From Alistipes sp. (GTDB lineage Bacteria > Bacteroidota > Bacteroidia > Bacteroidales > Rikenellaceae), in the NCBI GenBank assembly GCA_017559615.1, contig JAFYRB010000087.1:31557-95556 (forward strand): DNA of 64,000 nucleotides, read 5' to 3'. Each line of letters begins with the position of its first letter. Within the stretch, counting starts at the first letter, position 1. Under the pieces are notes generated by a model. That model saw only the letters and a list, made by a program, of their open reading frames with translations. It was not told the DNA's origin and did not search any database. Positions 54,845-63,802 of this stretch are shown here, one piece after another. The position numbers and the translations under genes were made by a program.

Positions 54845-54881
54845 GGGGGGGGGTAGAGAAATAAAGACCTCTCCTTTTTTT
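54845..54881 (+). terminator. G-tract terminator 1 after rpsU
   Basis: A G9 run can pair (G-C and G-U) with CCTCTCC at 54868-54874, followed by seven Ts. Confidence 0.65.
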
Positions 54882-54894
54882 GTGGAATAAATGA

Positions 54895-54922
54895 GGGGGG
54901 GGAATAAAACCTCTCCTTTTTT
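54895..54922 (+). terminator. G-tract terminator 2 after rpsU
   Basis: A G8 run, AATAAAA loop, CCTCTCC at 54910-54916, then six Ts. A near copy of the preceding unit; the two are about 50 bases apart. Confidence 0.65.
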
Positions 54923-54934
54923 ATACCTTCATAT

Positions 54935-54968
54935 AAAAAGACCACCCAAGCATACGCTCGGGTGGTCT
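54935..54968 (-). terminator. Terminator of proS
   Basis: AGACCACCC and GGGTGGTCT (9 bp, extended inward by AAGC/GCTC-type pairs) around ATAC, with a T-run on the minus strand. Confidence 0.85.
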
Positions 54969-55002
54969 AATATTATATATCGCAGAGTGCGACGTTGCTC
55001 GA

Positions 55003-56487
55003 TTAGTAAGACTTCGCGAACAACACACGGAACTTCGAAGGCTTGCCAGAGAATACACAAGTACCCTCCTCCTCAACAACATCCATAGGGATACAGCGGA
55101 TAGTTGCCTTTGTAGCCTCCTTGATAGCCTGCTCGGTCTCTGGTGTACCATCCCAGTGTGCAGAGATGAAACCACCCTTCTCGTTGAGTACCTGCTGGAA
55201 CTCCTCCCAAGTGTCGACCTTGGTAATCATTGAGTTACGGTAGTCAAGAGCCTTCTTGAAGATATTAGCCTGAATCTCGTCCAACAACGCTACGATACGG
55301 TCCGAGAGTCCCTCCATTGACACAACCTCCTTTGTGAGGGTATCGCGGCGTGCAAGCTCGATAGTACCATTCTGAAGGTCACGTGGACCGAGTGCCAAAC
55401 GCACTGGAACACCCTTCAACTCATACTCCGCAAACTTAAAGCCCGAACGTACATTATCACGAGCATCAACCTTTACAGATACGCCCTTCGCACGAAGCTC
55501 CTTTGCCAACTCCTCGAAGCGTGCAACAACCTCCTGGCGCTGCTCCTCGCCCTTATAGATAGGCACCATAACAACCTGAATAGGAGCCAACTTTGGAGGC
55601 AACACAAGACCATTGTTATCCGAGTGAGCCATAATCAACGCACCCATAAGACGTGTTGACACACCCCAAGATGTAGCCCAAACGTACTCCTGCTTACCCT
55701 CCTTATTGGTATACTGCACATCGAAAGCCTTTGCGAAGTTCTGACCAAGGAAGTGTGAAGTACCACTCTGGAGTGCCTTACCATCCTGCATCAACGCCTC
55801 GATAGTGAGAGTATCCACAGCACCTGCGAAACGCTCGTTAGGCGACTTGTGGCCAACAACCACAGGAACACCCATCCACTCCTCGGCGAAGGTCTTATAG
55901 ACGTTAATCATACGCTCTGTCTCCTCGATAGCCTCCTGGGCTGTAGCGTGTGCCGTATGGCCCTCCTGCCACAAGAACTCGGCTGTACGGAGGAACAAGC
56001 GGGTACGCATCTCCCAACGAACTACGTTAGCCCACTGGTTGCAGAGGATTGGAAGGTCACGATATGAGGTAATCCAATTCTTATACGTATTCCAGATAAT
56101 AGTCTCCGATGTAGGACGCACGATAAGCTCCTCCTCGAGGCGTGCTGCAGGGTCCACAACGATACCCTTACCCTCCTCATCGTTCTTAAGACGATAGTGT
56201 GTAACTACGGCACACTCCTTTGCGAAGCCCTCAACGTGGCTTGCCTCACGCGAGAAGAACGACTTTGGGATAAAGAGTGGGAAGTAGGCATTCTCGTGGC
56301 CTGTCTCCTTGAACATTCTATCCAATACGTCGCGCATCTTCTCCCAGATAGCGTAGCCATAAGGCTTGATAACCATACATCCGCGAACCGCAGAGTTCTC
56401 CGCGAGGCCCGCCTTAATAACCAAGTCGTTGTACCACTGCGAATAGTTCTCGTCGCTCTTGGTCAAATCTTTAAGTTCTACTGCCAT
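55003..56487 (-). CDS. proS: Prolyl-tRNA synthetase, archaeal/eukaryotic-like type
   Basis: 494 aa from the ATG at 56487. A longer frame would add 20 residues, but [21 protein letters not shown] is the usual opening. Class II aminoacyl-tRNA synthetase charging tRNA-Pro. Motif 2 is in [28 protein letters not shown] and the proline-site block [15 protein letters not shown] is present. The anticodon-binding domain (about 285-390) is followed by the extra C-terminal zinc-type domain of the eukaryote-like form, lacking the editing insert of the E. coli form. Confidence 0.95.
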   Translation of the reverse strand: MAVELKDLTKSDENYSQWYNDLVIKAGLAENSAVRGCMVIKPYGYAIWEKMRDVLDRMFKETGHENAYFPLFIPKSFFSREASHVEGFAKECAVVTHYRLKNDEEGKGIVVDPAARLEEELIVRPTSETIIWNTYKNWITSYRDLPILCNQWANVVRWEMRTRLFLRTAEFLWQEGHTAHATAQEAIEETERMINVYKTFAEEWMGVPVVVGHKSPNERFAGAVDTLTIEALMQDGKALQSGTSHFLGQNFAKAFDVQYTNKEGKQEYVWATSWGVSTRLMGALIMAHSDNNGLVLPPKLAPIQVVMVPIYKGEEQRQEVVARFEELAKELRAKGVSVKVDARDNVRSGFKFAEYELKGVPVRLALGPRDLQNGTIELARRDTLTKEVVSMEGLSDRIVALLDEIQANIFKKALDYRNSMITKVDTWEEFQQVLNEKGGFISAHWDGTPETEQAIKEATKATIRCIPMDVVEEEGTCVFSGKPSKFRVLFAKSY

Positions 56488-56544
56488 TGTATATCTATTT
56501 TTGTTACTATTTTCTCGTTCTGTGACGATATGTATATATCGTGG

Positions 56545-56552
56545 CAAAGATA
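56545..56552 (-). promoter_or_regulatory. Candidate -7 element of proS
   Basis: Minus-strand TATCTTTG matches TAnnTTTG, 57 bases before the proS start. Confidence 0.55.
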
Positions 56553-56596
56553 ATAAAAATTTTGCGAACAGTAAAATGTGTGGTCAAGAAATGATA

Positions 56597-56633
56597 CAAA
56601 AAGAGAGCTGCCACCCCGCAAAGGATGGCAGCC
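56597..56633 (-). terminator. Terminator of the S9 peptidase gene
   Basis: GCTGCCA (56607-56613) pairs with TGGCAGC (56626-56632); on the minus strand the stem is followed by CTCTTTTT. Confidence 0.75.
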
Positions 56634-56655
56634 CCACTCACTATCGTTCCTACGA

Positions 56656-59088
56656 CTACAAATCGTTGTTAAGCTGTGGGATATCTGTTGTTCTCTCACG
56701 CTCACCCAAGAGATGCTCCGAGAAGTAGTCGGCCATACGCCAGAAGAAGTACTCGTTCATATCGCCGAAGCCGTGACGCTGACCTGGCAAGAGAAGCATA
56801 TCGAAACGCTTATTCGAGCGAATCAACGCATCCACAACGCGAAGTGTACAGCCAGGGTGTACGTTCTCGTCGATATCGCCGTGTACGAGCAACAAGTTAC
56901 CCTTGAGGCGCGCTGCAAGCTCGTGGTTAGCCGAGATGTGATACTCAAAGATAGTCTCGCCATCCTTCTCCACCTCGCGGATACCGTGGTGCTTCTCGCT
57001 CCACCAGCGGTTGTAGATATTGTTATCGTGGTTACCTGCGCACGATACCGCTACGTCGAAGAAGTCAGGGTACATCAAAATCGCTGCGGTAGACATAAAG
57101 CCACCACCCGAGTGACCGTGGATACCTACGCGAGAGATATCGATGAAGCTGTGGCGTGCTGCGAGCTGCTGCGCTGCAACAACCTTATCCTTCAAACCAT
57201 AGTCACGCAAGTTGCCATAGCCATAGTTGTGATACCACTTCGAGCGGTCTGGGTGACCACCGCGGTTACCTACGGTGATTACGATGAAGCCCATCTGTGC
57301 AAGACGGTCGGTGCGAATCTGTGGGCGATACCACGACTGCTCAACAGCCTCGGTCTGTGGACCTGGGTAGACGTACTCGATGATTGGGTACTTCTTCGAA
57401 GGGTCGAAATCGTAAGGCTTGTACATCACACCGTGAAGGTCTGTGATGCCATCAGCAGCCTTAACAACGAAGCGCTCTGGGTATGTGTAACCCATTGCGA
57501 AGAGTGGCTCAAGGTCTACGCTCTCCAACGCCATAACTCGCTTACCCTCTGTGGTATAAAGCTCCGAAACAGGCGCTGCGTCAACACGCGAGTAGGTAGT
57601 TGTGAAGTAACGCTTATCGTCCGACATCGAGAACTCGCCATTGAAGCCCATAGGGTCGAGCTGCTTGAGGCCCGAGCCATCGTAGTTCACGCGGAAAAGG
57701 TGCAAGTAGTATGGATTCTCATCCTTGTTGTAACCCGTAGCAGTGAAGTAGATTACGCGCTTTGCATCGTCAGCGCCAAGGACATTCGACACGTGCCACT
57801 CACCCTTTGTGATGGCGTTAAGGAGGTTACCCTCCGCGTCGTAACGATAGAGGTGCGCCCAGCCAGTACGCTCCGACCACTGGATAATCTCCTTGTCGTT
57901 AGATACGAGCGTTGGCATCTGCCACTCGATAGAGGTATTCATCTCCTCGACGATAAGGTCCTTCGCCGTTGCCGAAGCCACATCTACCACGCAGAGGTCT
58001 GCACGCTGGATATCGCGGCTCTGACGAACAACGTAGAACTTCGAGTCGTCACCCATCCAAATTGCACGCATAGGACGCTGATAGCGCTCGGCATTTGTAC
58101 GTGCCTTTGGTGCTATGAAGAGCATCTGCTCCTTATACTTTGGCATCTCCACCACGCGGCGCTCGAAGGTCTCGGCGCTGAACAACTCAAGGTTGAACTC
58201 TGGGCTCTGCTCGCCAGGCATCTGATACTTATATGTGAACAACTCTGGGCGTGGCTTAAGCACGTTGATAACCCAGAAATCCTTTAACATCTCAGTGTTG
58301 CAACGTACTGTAGCAAAGTGCTTTGAGTCTGGTGACCACTGCAAGAATACGTGATAGCGCTCATCCTCCTTAATCTGCTCGATGCTATCCTCATACCAGT
58401 GGTATGCCGTATGCTCCGTAGCATCGAAGGTAATCTGATGCTCCACGATTGTGCTATCCTTCGCATCCTTTGCCAACTTCTCGACATCCTCCATCGACAT
58501 ATACCAGAGGTTAGAGTTCTTCTGATATACCGCAATCTTACCATCTGGCGATACGTTAGCCCAACGTGGGATGCGTGACTCACGCTCCTCAATCTTTGTT
58601 AGCTCCTGCTTCTTGATATCCCACTGGAAGTGGAACACCACAGGCTTACCCTTCTCATCCTTTGGTGCGTAGTCGTTATTCTCGACCATAACCTTGTGTG
58701 GCGCAACAGAGAACAACACGAGATTATCCTCCTTAAGCTGGATGTTGTCGATAGGAAGGTGCTGCGCGTCGAAAGGATAGTTCGTTGCGAGTGTCACCTT
58801 CTCGGCGAGGTCGCCCATAGACCACATCTCGCTCTTCTTACCCGTCGCTGGGTCTACAACGTAGTAGTGGATGTCGTTGACGCTCTGCCACGAATACCAG
58901 AACTTGTTGCTCTTCTCAAACCACGATGGGCGTACCGAAGTCTGTGGCACCACGCGGCGCATTTTGTCTGTTGAGAAGCGCTCTGCAAGCTCGTAGTTAG
59001 GCGACGCGAGTGGCTCCTCGGCCTTAAGTGTAGCTGCGGTGGTAAGTGTCGCCACGGCAGCCAAGATAAGAGTTAGTTTTTTAATCAT
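56656..59088 (-). CDS. Prolyl oligopeptidase family S9 (DPP IV-like) exported peptidase
   Basis: 810 aa. Signal peptide (LAAVATLTTAATLKA). An N-terminal beta-propeller of the DPP-IV type (about 35-540) is followed by an alpha/beta-hydrolase domain. The nucleophile Ser is in GIHGHSGGGFMS, the Asp in LLVHGDIDENVHP and the His in LPGQRHGFGD. It probably trims proline-containing dipeptides or oligopeptides in the periplasm. Monocistronic: it has its own -7 element and terminator. Confidence 0.94.
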   Translation of the reverse strand: MIKKLTLILAAVATLTTAATLKAEEPLASPNYELAERFSTDKMRRVVPQTSVRPSWFEKSNKFWYSWQSVNDIHYYVVDPATGKKSEMWSMGDLAEKVTLATNYPFDAQHLPIDNIQLKEDNLVLFSVAPHKVMVENNDYAPKDEKGKPVVFHFQWDIKKQELTKIEERESRIPRWANVSPDGKIAVYQKNSNLWYMSMEDVEKLAKDAKDSTIVEHQITFDATEHTAYHWYEDSIEQIKEDERYHVFLQWSPDSKHFATVRCNTEMLKDFWVINVLKPRPELFTYKYQMPGEQSPEFNLELFSAETFERRVVEMPKYKEQMLFIAPKARTNAERYQRPMRAIWMGDDSKFYVVRQSRDIQRADLCVVDVASATAKDLIVEEMNTSIEWQMPTLVSNDKEIIQWSERTGWAHLYRYDAEGNLLNAITKGEWHVSNVLGADDAKRVIYFTATGYNKDENPYYLHLFRVNYDGSGLKQLDPMGFNGEFSMSDDKRYFTTTYSRVDAAPVSELYTTEGKRVMALESVDLEPLFAMGYTYPERFVVKAADGITDLHGVMYKPYDFDPSKKYPIIEYVYPGPQTEAVEQSWYRPQIRTDRLAQMGFIVITVGNRGGHPDRSKWYHNYGYGNLRDYGLKDKVVAAQQLAARHSFIDISRVGIHGHSGGGFMSTAAILMYPDFFDVAVSCAGNHDNNIYNRWWSEKHHGIREVEKDGETIFEYHISANHELAARLKGNLLLVHGDIDENVHPGCTLRVVDALIRSNKRFDMLLLPGQRHGFGDMNEYFFWRMADYFSEHLLGERERTTDIPQLNNDL

Positions 59089-59121
59089 TTTGTTATAGTT
59101 TTATTCACGGTTTCACATCTG

Positions 59122-59129
59122 CAAAGATA
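59122..59129 (-). promoter_or_regulatory. Candidate -7 element of the S9 peptidase gene
   Basis: Minus-strand TATCTTTG, 33 bases before the start codon. Confidence 0.55.
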
Positions 59130-59216
59130 CTAAAAATATATGAAACATAAAAGCGCAGAAAGGGTAGAAAGAGATATTTCCCTCTCTACCCTACCAACAT
59201 TCACTTCCACAAAGGG

Positions 59217-61334
59217 TTAATACCTCTGAAGATGTATATTATAATCTATAAACACATCACAGTGTCCACACACAAAATCTGCTCTTTCGGTTGAGTAATA
59301 CCTCTCGTAGATTGTACGATAGTTACCCAACTCGTAGTGTAGCTCTGCGGCAAGCTCATCATCCGTAACCTCGAACAACGTCTGCGAGATTAGCGAGTGT
59401 GCGCGTGTCATCGCCTCTCGCATCTGCTCGCCATCCATCCACTGCTCCTCGTAGTATAATCCCTCGCCGCAGCAACCCCTGTAATACTGCGTAAGAGTCC
59501 AACACTTATTAAACGAGTTGAGAATACCGATAGCATAGCGCATAGCAATAGGTGCGCGGCGGTTAGGGTCCGAGATACGCTCCATATCCTGCTCCAATGC
59601 TGCCATCTCGCGGGCAAACTGATAGCGGAAGTCGTTATTATTCACAGCATTAGGTAGCGACACTGACTTTACACTAAATGGGTTATAGTTAAGCACCACG
59701 TTGAGTTTAAAGCCATACTCCACCTTGGCAAAGACATCTCGTGCCTCGGCATAGCGCATCTCGCGCAGCAGCTGCGTGCCGAGGATATCGTAGAGGTAAC
59801 TAAGGTTGACATATCCCTTCTCGCAGACAAACCTATCGAGGGCATCCTGTGGCCTCTCGACACGCTCCACAAAGGCTCGAGTCTGCTCGGGCGTAGACTT
59901 ATTTATAAGCACAAAGAACTGATTTTTGTAGTCCACCTCGTTGAAGAGATAGCTACTCTCGCGCATATCCTTCACCGTATATGTCCAGCAGCTGCCATAC
60001 CCACACATATCTGCACTCTTATAAGAGCCATACCATATATCTTTATCCTCGGGCATAAAGCGGTAGTAACCATAGTTGGCAAGCTGCAACGCACGAAGAT
60101 GCTTACCCTCGCTATGGAATCGTGGCACGAGAATCTCAAAGAATAGGCGGTTATGCGCCCTCTTCCAGAACTCATCCGACGTACTCTCATACGCCGCACA
60201 CATCCTATCGAGCCACTTCAGCTCCTCGACAAGATGACGCTCGAAGGCCGAGTCTAACTTCGCGGTACGCGCATAGAGAGCCAAATCCAAGAGGCGGATG
60301 GAGTTTGCAATGGTCTCTGTTGTAGGATATTGCTTCGCAAGACGGAGCAGTCGCTGCGCCTCACCGAAGTTTTGCTCCATAGCGTAGAGATAGGCCGCAG
60401 TGTAGTACCACATCGCCCTATCCTTACTCTCCGACTCGCGGGCAAACTCCGATGCTACCACACACACCCTATGTAGCTCCTCATCGATAGTCTCCCCATT
60501 ATCGCCAAACCGATTCATATCCTCCTCCGTATAGCAAATCGTGCGCTCGAGGGCATTGCGGATATAGGTTGTAGAGGAGTAGTTGCGATAGACAATCGAG
60601 ATAATCTCCGCAGCACCCATACGTATATTCTCACGCTTGGCGATATACTTCAACGAGCCAATATCCACCGCCTTGGCGTAGTAGTCCAAAGCCTCCATAG
60701 AGCGTGAAGTGCGGTATAACGCTCCCGCAACATAACTTGCAATATACTGACGCATAATATTATCGGCAGGCAGCGACTCTACCCTATCCCACAGTGCAAT
60801 AACCTCTTCGTAGCGGCCCAGCGTAAAGAGCGCACGCACGGCTTGCAGAAGGTAACGCTCCCCGAGGCGTCCCTCGCTACGTGATAGTGCCACCTCGACA
60901 ATCTGCTCGAGGCTCATATCGCCTGGCGTAGGCATCGAGGGGTAGTACCAACGTGAGTGGATGTGGAAGCGCACATCCTCGTTGCGCTTGGCAAGGAGCA
61001 GAAAGTCGACAATATCCGAGGCATTGCGCTTAATGTATCGAGCAAAGAGGTTATCGCCACCATACACCGAACTCTCGGCAAAGGCCTGATACTCCTCCAT
61101 ACTCCACTCGTAGACCACCTCGGTAATATCCTTCGTGGGGATACTCTTGGAGGTCTGCTGCTGCCAATAGAGGCAGTTATCCATCGACATCGTATTCTCG
61201 CTCTCGGACTGCTCCACAAGGCGATACATCGACGTACCTGTGAAGTGATGCCACGGATCGTAGTAACAAGCGCGGCTAATTGCGGGTTGTAGTATCGCTA
61301 TGCTCATTATGAGCAAACATCTCAAAAATCTCAT
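59217..61334 (-). CDS. Large exported helical-repeat protein, function unknown
   Basis: 705 aa from the ATG at 61334 (MRFLRCLLIMSIAILQPAISRA, a good signal peptide). An ATG at 61307 is also possible; the 728-aa frame from 61403 has a poor N-terminus. It overlaps the upstream lipoprotein gene by 59 bases, so the two are coupled. The middle (about 170-400) has TPR-like helices (LFTLGRYEEVIALWDRVE, then EALDYYAKAVDIGSLKYIAKRENIRMGAAEI). Many Tyr and Trp are present, and a CxxC (CGHC) lies near the C-terminus. I recognise no enzyme motif. It is likely a periplasmic or outer-membrane scaffold working with the TIM-barrel-like lipoprotein. Confidence 0.75.
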   Translation of the reverse strand: MRFLRCLLIMSIAILQPAISRACYYDPWHHFTGTSMYRLVEQSESENTMSMDNCLYWQQQTSKSIPTKDITEVVYEWSMEEYQAFAESSVYGGDNLFARYIKRNASDIVDFLLLAKRNEDVRFHIHSRWYYPSMPTPGDMSLEQIVEVALSRSEGRLGERYLLQAVRALFTLGRYEEVIALWDRVESLPADNIMRQYIASYVAGALYRTSRSMEALDYYAKAVDIGSLKYIAKRENIRMGAAEIISIVYRNYSSTTYIRNALERTICYTEEDMNRFGDNGETIDEELHRVCVVASEFARESESKDRAMWYYTAAYLYAMEQNFGEAQRLLRLAKQYPTTETIANSIRLLDLALYARTAKLDSAFERHLVEELKWLDRMCAAYESTSDEFWKRAHNRLFFEILVPRFHSEGKHLRALQLANYGYYRFMPEDKDIWYGSYKSADMCGYGSCWTYTVKDMRESSYLFNEVDYKNQFFVLINKSTPEQTRAFVERVERPQDALDRFVCEKGYVNLSYLYDILGTQLLREMRYAEARDVFAKVEYGFKLNVVLNYNPFSVKSVSLPNAVNNNDFRYQFAREMAALEQDMERISDPNRRAPIAMRYAIGILNSFNKCWTLTQYYRGCCGEGLYYEEQWMDGEQMREAMTRAHSLISQTLFEVTDDELAAELHYELGNYRTIYERYYSTERADFVCGHCDVFIDYNIHLQRY

Positions 61335-62271
61335 CGTCGGTATAGTTATTAAGTTCGTTAATATCAAGGTGATACAAAATATTAGATTGGTATGGTGCGC
61401 CAAAGGTCTTCTCTACAAGTGCCTTAACCTCAAGCACCTCCTTGGCCGAAGCACGCTCCTTACGCAGCGTCTCACCCTCGCCCACATCCTCGCTATTCTC
61501 GTCACTTACAAGCGCCACGAACTGCTTATCGCGGAACTTAACACCCCAGCCATAGGCGGGATAGGCGTAGTCCAGAGGCAGAGCATACTCCCTTGGGTGC
61601 ATATATGGCTCAACATCTGCAATGTCGAGGATGGAGTTACGCGTGTTGAAGCTCTTGATAGCACCCGTATTGTAGAGCATCAGCACGCCACGTGCCACCT
61701 CGGGAGCCTCCTCACGAAGCTGATGCAGACGCACCGTAACGCTCAACTCTATACCCTTCTCTTTGAGAAGCTCGCGAGCTACACGGCAGAGTTCGAAGTA
61801 GCTGTCGCGCGTTGTGGCAGTCCAATCGCAGTCGAACTGCACCTCACGAATCTCACCGCAGTTGTTATACGACGCCATAGCAAGCAGCCTCTGCACCAGC
61901 AACTCGGCATATTCACTCTCCAAGTCCTTCATAATCTTCAAACCCTCGAGCGTGATGTAGGTTACGGGAATCACCTCAACACCCTCGGGAATAGGAGCCT
62001 TGAAGCGAGTGGTGGCAATAGGTACCGCCTCGATATCATCGCGTTCATAATCGTAGTCCGCCACAACGTCGAACATACGGATGTAGAGGCGGCCAATGTT
62101 GTGACGCTCCAGAAAGGCAAGCTCCTCGGCCGTAGGTTCGAAACTACCCTTCCAATGGTAAATCGCATTGGTAGGCTCGGGATGATGTAGCGCGCGCTGC
62201 TGCGACGTGGAGTCGTGACACCCTGTGGCAACTATTGCCACAGAGAGTAGCATAAAAAAGAGTCTTCGCAT
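61276..62271 (-). CDS. Lipoprotein with TIM-barrel (glycoside-hydrolase-like) appearance, function unknown
   Basis: 331 aa. Lipobox IVATGC, Cys18. The mature part alternates strands and helices as in a TIM barrel: HNIGRLYIRMFDVVADYDY, then EIREVQFDCDWTATTRDSYFELCRVARELL (an acidic DCDW at a strand end), then IELSVTVRLHQLRE and GVLMLYNTGAI. This pattern recalls uncharacterised families (DUF3142-like) distantly related to glycoside hydrolases; catalysis is unproven. It heads a two-gene unit with the helical-repeat protein and is preceded by LytTR-type direct repeats and a terminator. Confidence 0.7.
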   Translation of the reverse strand: MRRLFFMLLSVAIVATGCHDSTSQQRALHHPEPTNAIYHWKGSFEPTAEELAFLERHNIGRLYIRMFDVVADYDYERDDIEAVPIATTRFKAPIPEGVEVIPVTYITLEGLKIMKDLESEYAELLVQRLLAMASYNNCGEIREVQFDCDWTATTRDSYFELCRVARELLKEKGIELSVTVRLHQLREEAPEVARGVLMLYNTGAIKSFNTRNSILDIADVEPYMHPREYALPLDYAYPAYGWGVKFRDKQFVALVSDENSEDVGEGETLRKERASAKEVLEVKALVEKTFGAPYQSNILYHLDINELNNYTDDEIFEMFAHNEHSDTTTRN

Positions 62272-62299
62272 ATTGTTATGATTTAGAATTTCCGTTATG

Positions 62300-62307
62300 C
62301 AAAACTG
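62300..62307 (-). promoter_or_regulatory. Weak -7-like element of the lipoprotein unit
   Basis: Minus-strand CAGTTTTG, one base from TAnnTTTG, 29 bases before the start of the lipoprotein gene. It lies 49 bases from the upstream direct repeats, against 48 for the LytTR gene's own promoter. Confidence 0.4.
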
Positions 62308-62325
62308 CTAAAAAAAGCGAAAAAA

Positions 62326-62348
62326 AGCCAAGGAAAAACTCCTTGGCT
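62326..62348 (-). terminator. Terminator after the phosphodiester-glycosidase-like gene
   Basis: AGCCAAGGA pairs perfectly with TCCTTGGCT (9 bp, loop AAAAC), followed by six Ts on the minus strand. It separates the regulator unit from the lipoprotein unit. Confidence 0.85.
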
Positions 62349-62378
62349 GTATGAAATCCCAGATTGGGTGTATGAACT
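62349..62378 (-). promoter_or_regulatory. LytTR-type direct repeat pair, site 2
   Basis: GTATGAAAT (62349-62357), 12-base spacer, GTATGAACT (62370-62378) on the plus strand: a 21-bp period. It lies upstream of the lipoprotein gene and matches site 1 in repeat sequence and spacing. Confidence 0.7.
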
Positions 62379-62398
62379 CCTCGGCGTAGTGCGATTTG

Positions 62399-63328
62399 CT
62401 AATCGTTCTTCGCACGCCAGATTATGTAGTTTGTATTTTTAGGCATACGTCTGCGGCCTGTGTAGTAGTTCGGAATTCCAAATTCGCGGCACTCGCCAAG
62501 CTCATCCACCGCCCAGCCATAAGACTCACTACCAGGCAGATTGATAGCATTGTCGATGCCCAAATCGACGAGTGCTTGTGTGAAGTCGTGGAACGACTCC
62601 TTCGTAAGGCACTCAACCATAAATGTCTCGTCATCACGCTGACAGATGGCACGGCGCACAGACTTATTTTTAGGCTCGTTCTCGACAAACTCTCCGTTAT
62701 CAACCAGCGGATACTGACGGAAGAAGTAGCCACCTCGCTCGGTAGCCTGCTCGAAGAGTGGCGAGTTATCTGCCACGCCCACCGTAACCTTGCCATCTAT
62801 AACCGCGCAGTAGCCACGCACCGAAAGTCCCCAAGCACGAGGCTCACCACCCAGAACGAAAGCACCGACAATACCTCCATTATCCGAGCGGATAAATGCC
62901 GCCTCGGCGACATAGACAATCGCCTTATCATCCTTCGAGACCTTGCCAATGTGCAACGACATCTCGGCGTTATGTGGGATGTAAATCTTCAGCGGAACAT
63001 CGTTTATCGTGGTATCACGAATCTCTGTAAATGAGCCACTTACCTCACCCTCCGCAATACGTGACATTCGCTCGCGTGGTGCCTCCACAGGCTCCTTCAT
63101 AGCCTCAACAGGCACAACAACATTACCCTCCTCGACGTACATAACCTGCTCCTCGATTGACTCCGTGCGTAGCGCAAACATCAGCGCAACCGCTACCGTT
63201 ACCACCGCGACGATAAGGCCAACAAAAAGCCACAAGCGCTTCACGCCACCCTGCTTCTTCGCCGTTGGGTGACCGATGATGCGAATCTCATTCTCGCCAA
63301 TATCGTTATAGTTATTTCTCCTACTCAT
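62399..63328 (-). CDS. Membrane-anchored phosphodiester-glycosidase-like (NAGPA domain) protein
   Basis: 309 aa. A basic cytosolic N-terminus, one membrane helix (RLWLFVGLIVAVVTVAVALMFAL, about 31-53), a linker, then an extracytoplasmic domain from about 100. Its blocks IRSDNGGIVGAF, PRAWGLSVRGYCAVIDGKVTVGVADNSPLFEQA, and the C-terminal FTQALVDLGIDNAINLPGSESYGWAVDE are like the phosphodiester glycosidase (NAGPA) family, which removes GlcNAc from phosphodiesters. The exact substrate is unknown. It is encoded 2 bases after the LytTR regulator. Confidence 0.7.
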   Translation of the reverse strand: MSRRNNYNDIGENEIRIIGHPTAKKQGGVKRLWLFVGLIVAVVTVAVALMFALRTESIEEQVMYVEEGNVVVPVEAMKEPVEAPRERMSRIAEGEVSGSFTEIRDTTINDVPLKIYIPHNAEMSLHIGKVSKDDKAIVYVAEAAFIRSDNGGIVGAFVLGGEPRAWGLSVRGYCAVIDGKVTVGVADNSPLFEQATERGGYFFRQYPLVDNGEFVENEPKNKSVRRAICQRDDETFMVECLTKESFHDFTQALVDLGIDNAINLPGSESYGWAVDELGECREFGIPNYYTGRRRMPKNTNYIIWRAKND

Positions 63329-63330
63329 TG

Positions 63331-63693
63331 CTATTTAACCTCCATTTCGATATGCTCCTTGAGCTGCTTCAGAGCCTCCTTCGATGCCGACACCGTATGG
63401 CTGAACGAGACTGCGTCGCTAAGCACAAGTTTCTGTTTTGTGATGTTTATATAGTAGATATATGAGCGATTGATAATCAAACTCTTACCAATGCGGATAA
63501 ACTGCTCGCCAGCGCTGCCCAGCTGCGTGAATATCATCCTCTCGATTTGGCCAAGCTGATACGACAGCATACGCATCTCGCCATCGGCCTGCACCATTGT
63601 CGAGTAGTTGCCATCGGACGAGATGTAGACTATACGCTCGGGCGCGATACGCACCAAATCGTTAGCAGTAGATATGATAAGATGTTTGGTCAT
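63331..63693 (-). CDS. Stand-alone LytTR DNA-binding regulator
   Basis: 120 aa, all LytTR domain with no receiver. It opens with HLIISTANDLVRIAPERIVYISSDGNYST, then FIRIGKSLIINRSYIYYIN and the helical tail KEALKQLKEHIEM. Such one-domain LytTR proteins bind 9-bp direct repeats and are controlled by levels or partner proteins. Here a matching direct repeat lies upstream of its own gene and again before the downstream lipoprotein gene, so autoregulation and control of the cassette are likely. It is first in the unit, followed by the membrane phosphodiester-glycosidase-like gene. Confidence 0.92.
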   Translation of the reverse strand: MTKHLIISTANDLVRIAPERIVYISSDGNYSTMVQADGEMRMLSYQLGQIERMIFTQLGSAGEQFIRIGKSLIINRSYIYYINITKQKLVLSDAVSFSHTVSASKEALKQLKEHIEMEVK

Positions 63694-63711
63694 AGTTTCT
63701 GTTTACGTAGG

Positions 63712-63719
63712 CAAAATTA
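63712..63719 (-). promoter_or_regulatory. -7 element of the LytTR gene
   Basis: Minus-strand TAATTTTG matches TAnnTTTG, 18 bases before the start codon; a weak GTTG sits 19 bases upstream in the -33 position. Confidence 0.55.
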
Positions 63720-63759
63720 CAATCTTTTTTCTGATAGACAACCCCAAACTGCGGGGAAT

Positions 63760-63789
63760 GTATGAAATATAGGATGGGACGTATGAAAT
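63760..63789 (-). promoter_or_regulatory. LytTR-type direct repeat pair, site 1
   Basis: GTATGAAAT at 63760-63768 and again, identical, at 63781-63789, with a 12-base spacer. It lies about 40 bases upstream of the -7 element of the LytTR gene. Confidence 0.75.
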
Positions 63790-63802
63790 GAATCTATCAC
63801 CA

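Noticed and set aside
56578..58287. A 569-codon open frame on the plus strand opposite the S9 peptidase gene
   Set aside because: Antisense to a complete catalytic protein with all three triad motifs; the translation lacks a domain, signal peptide or promoter.
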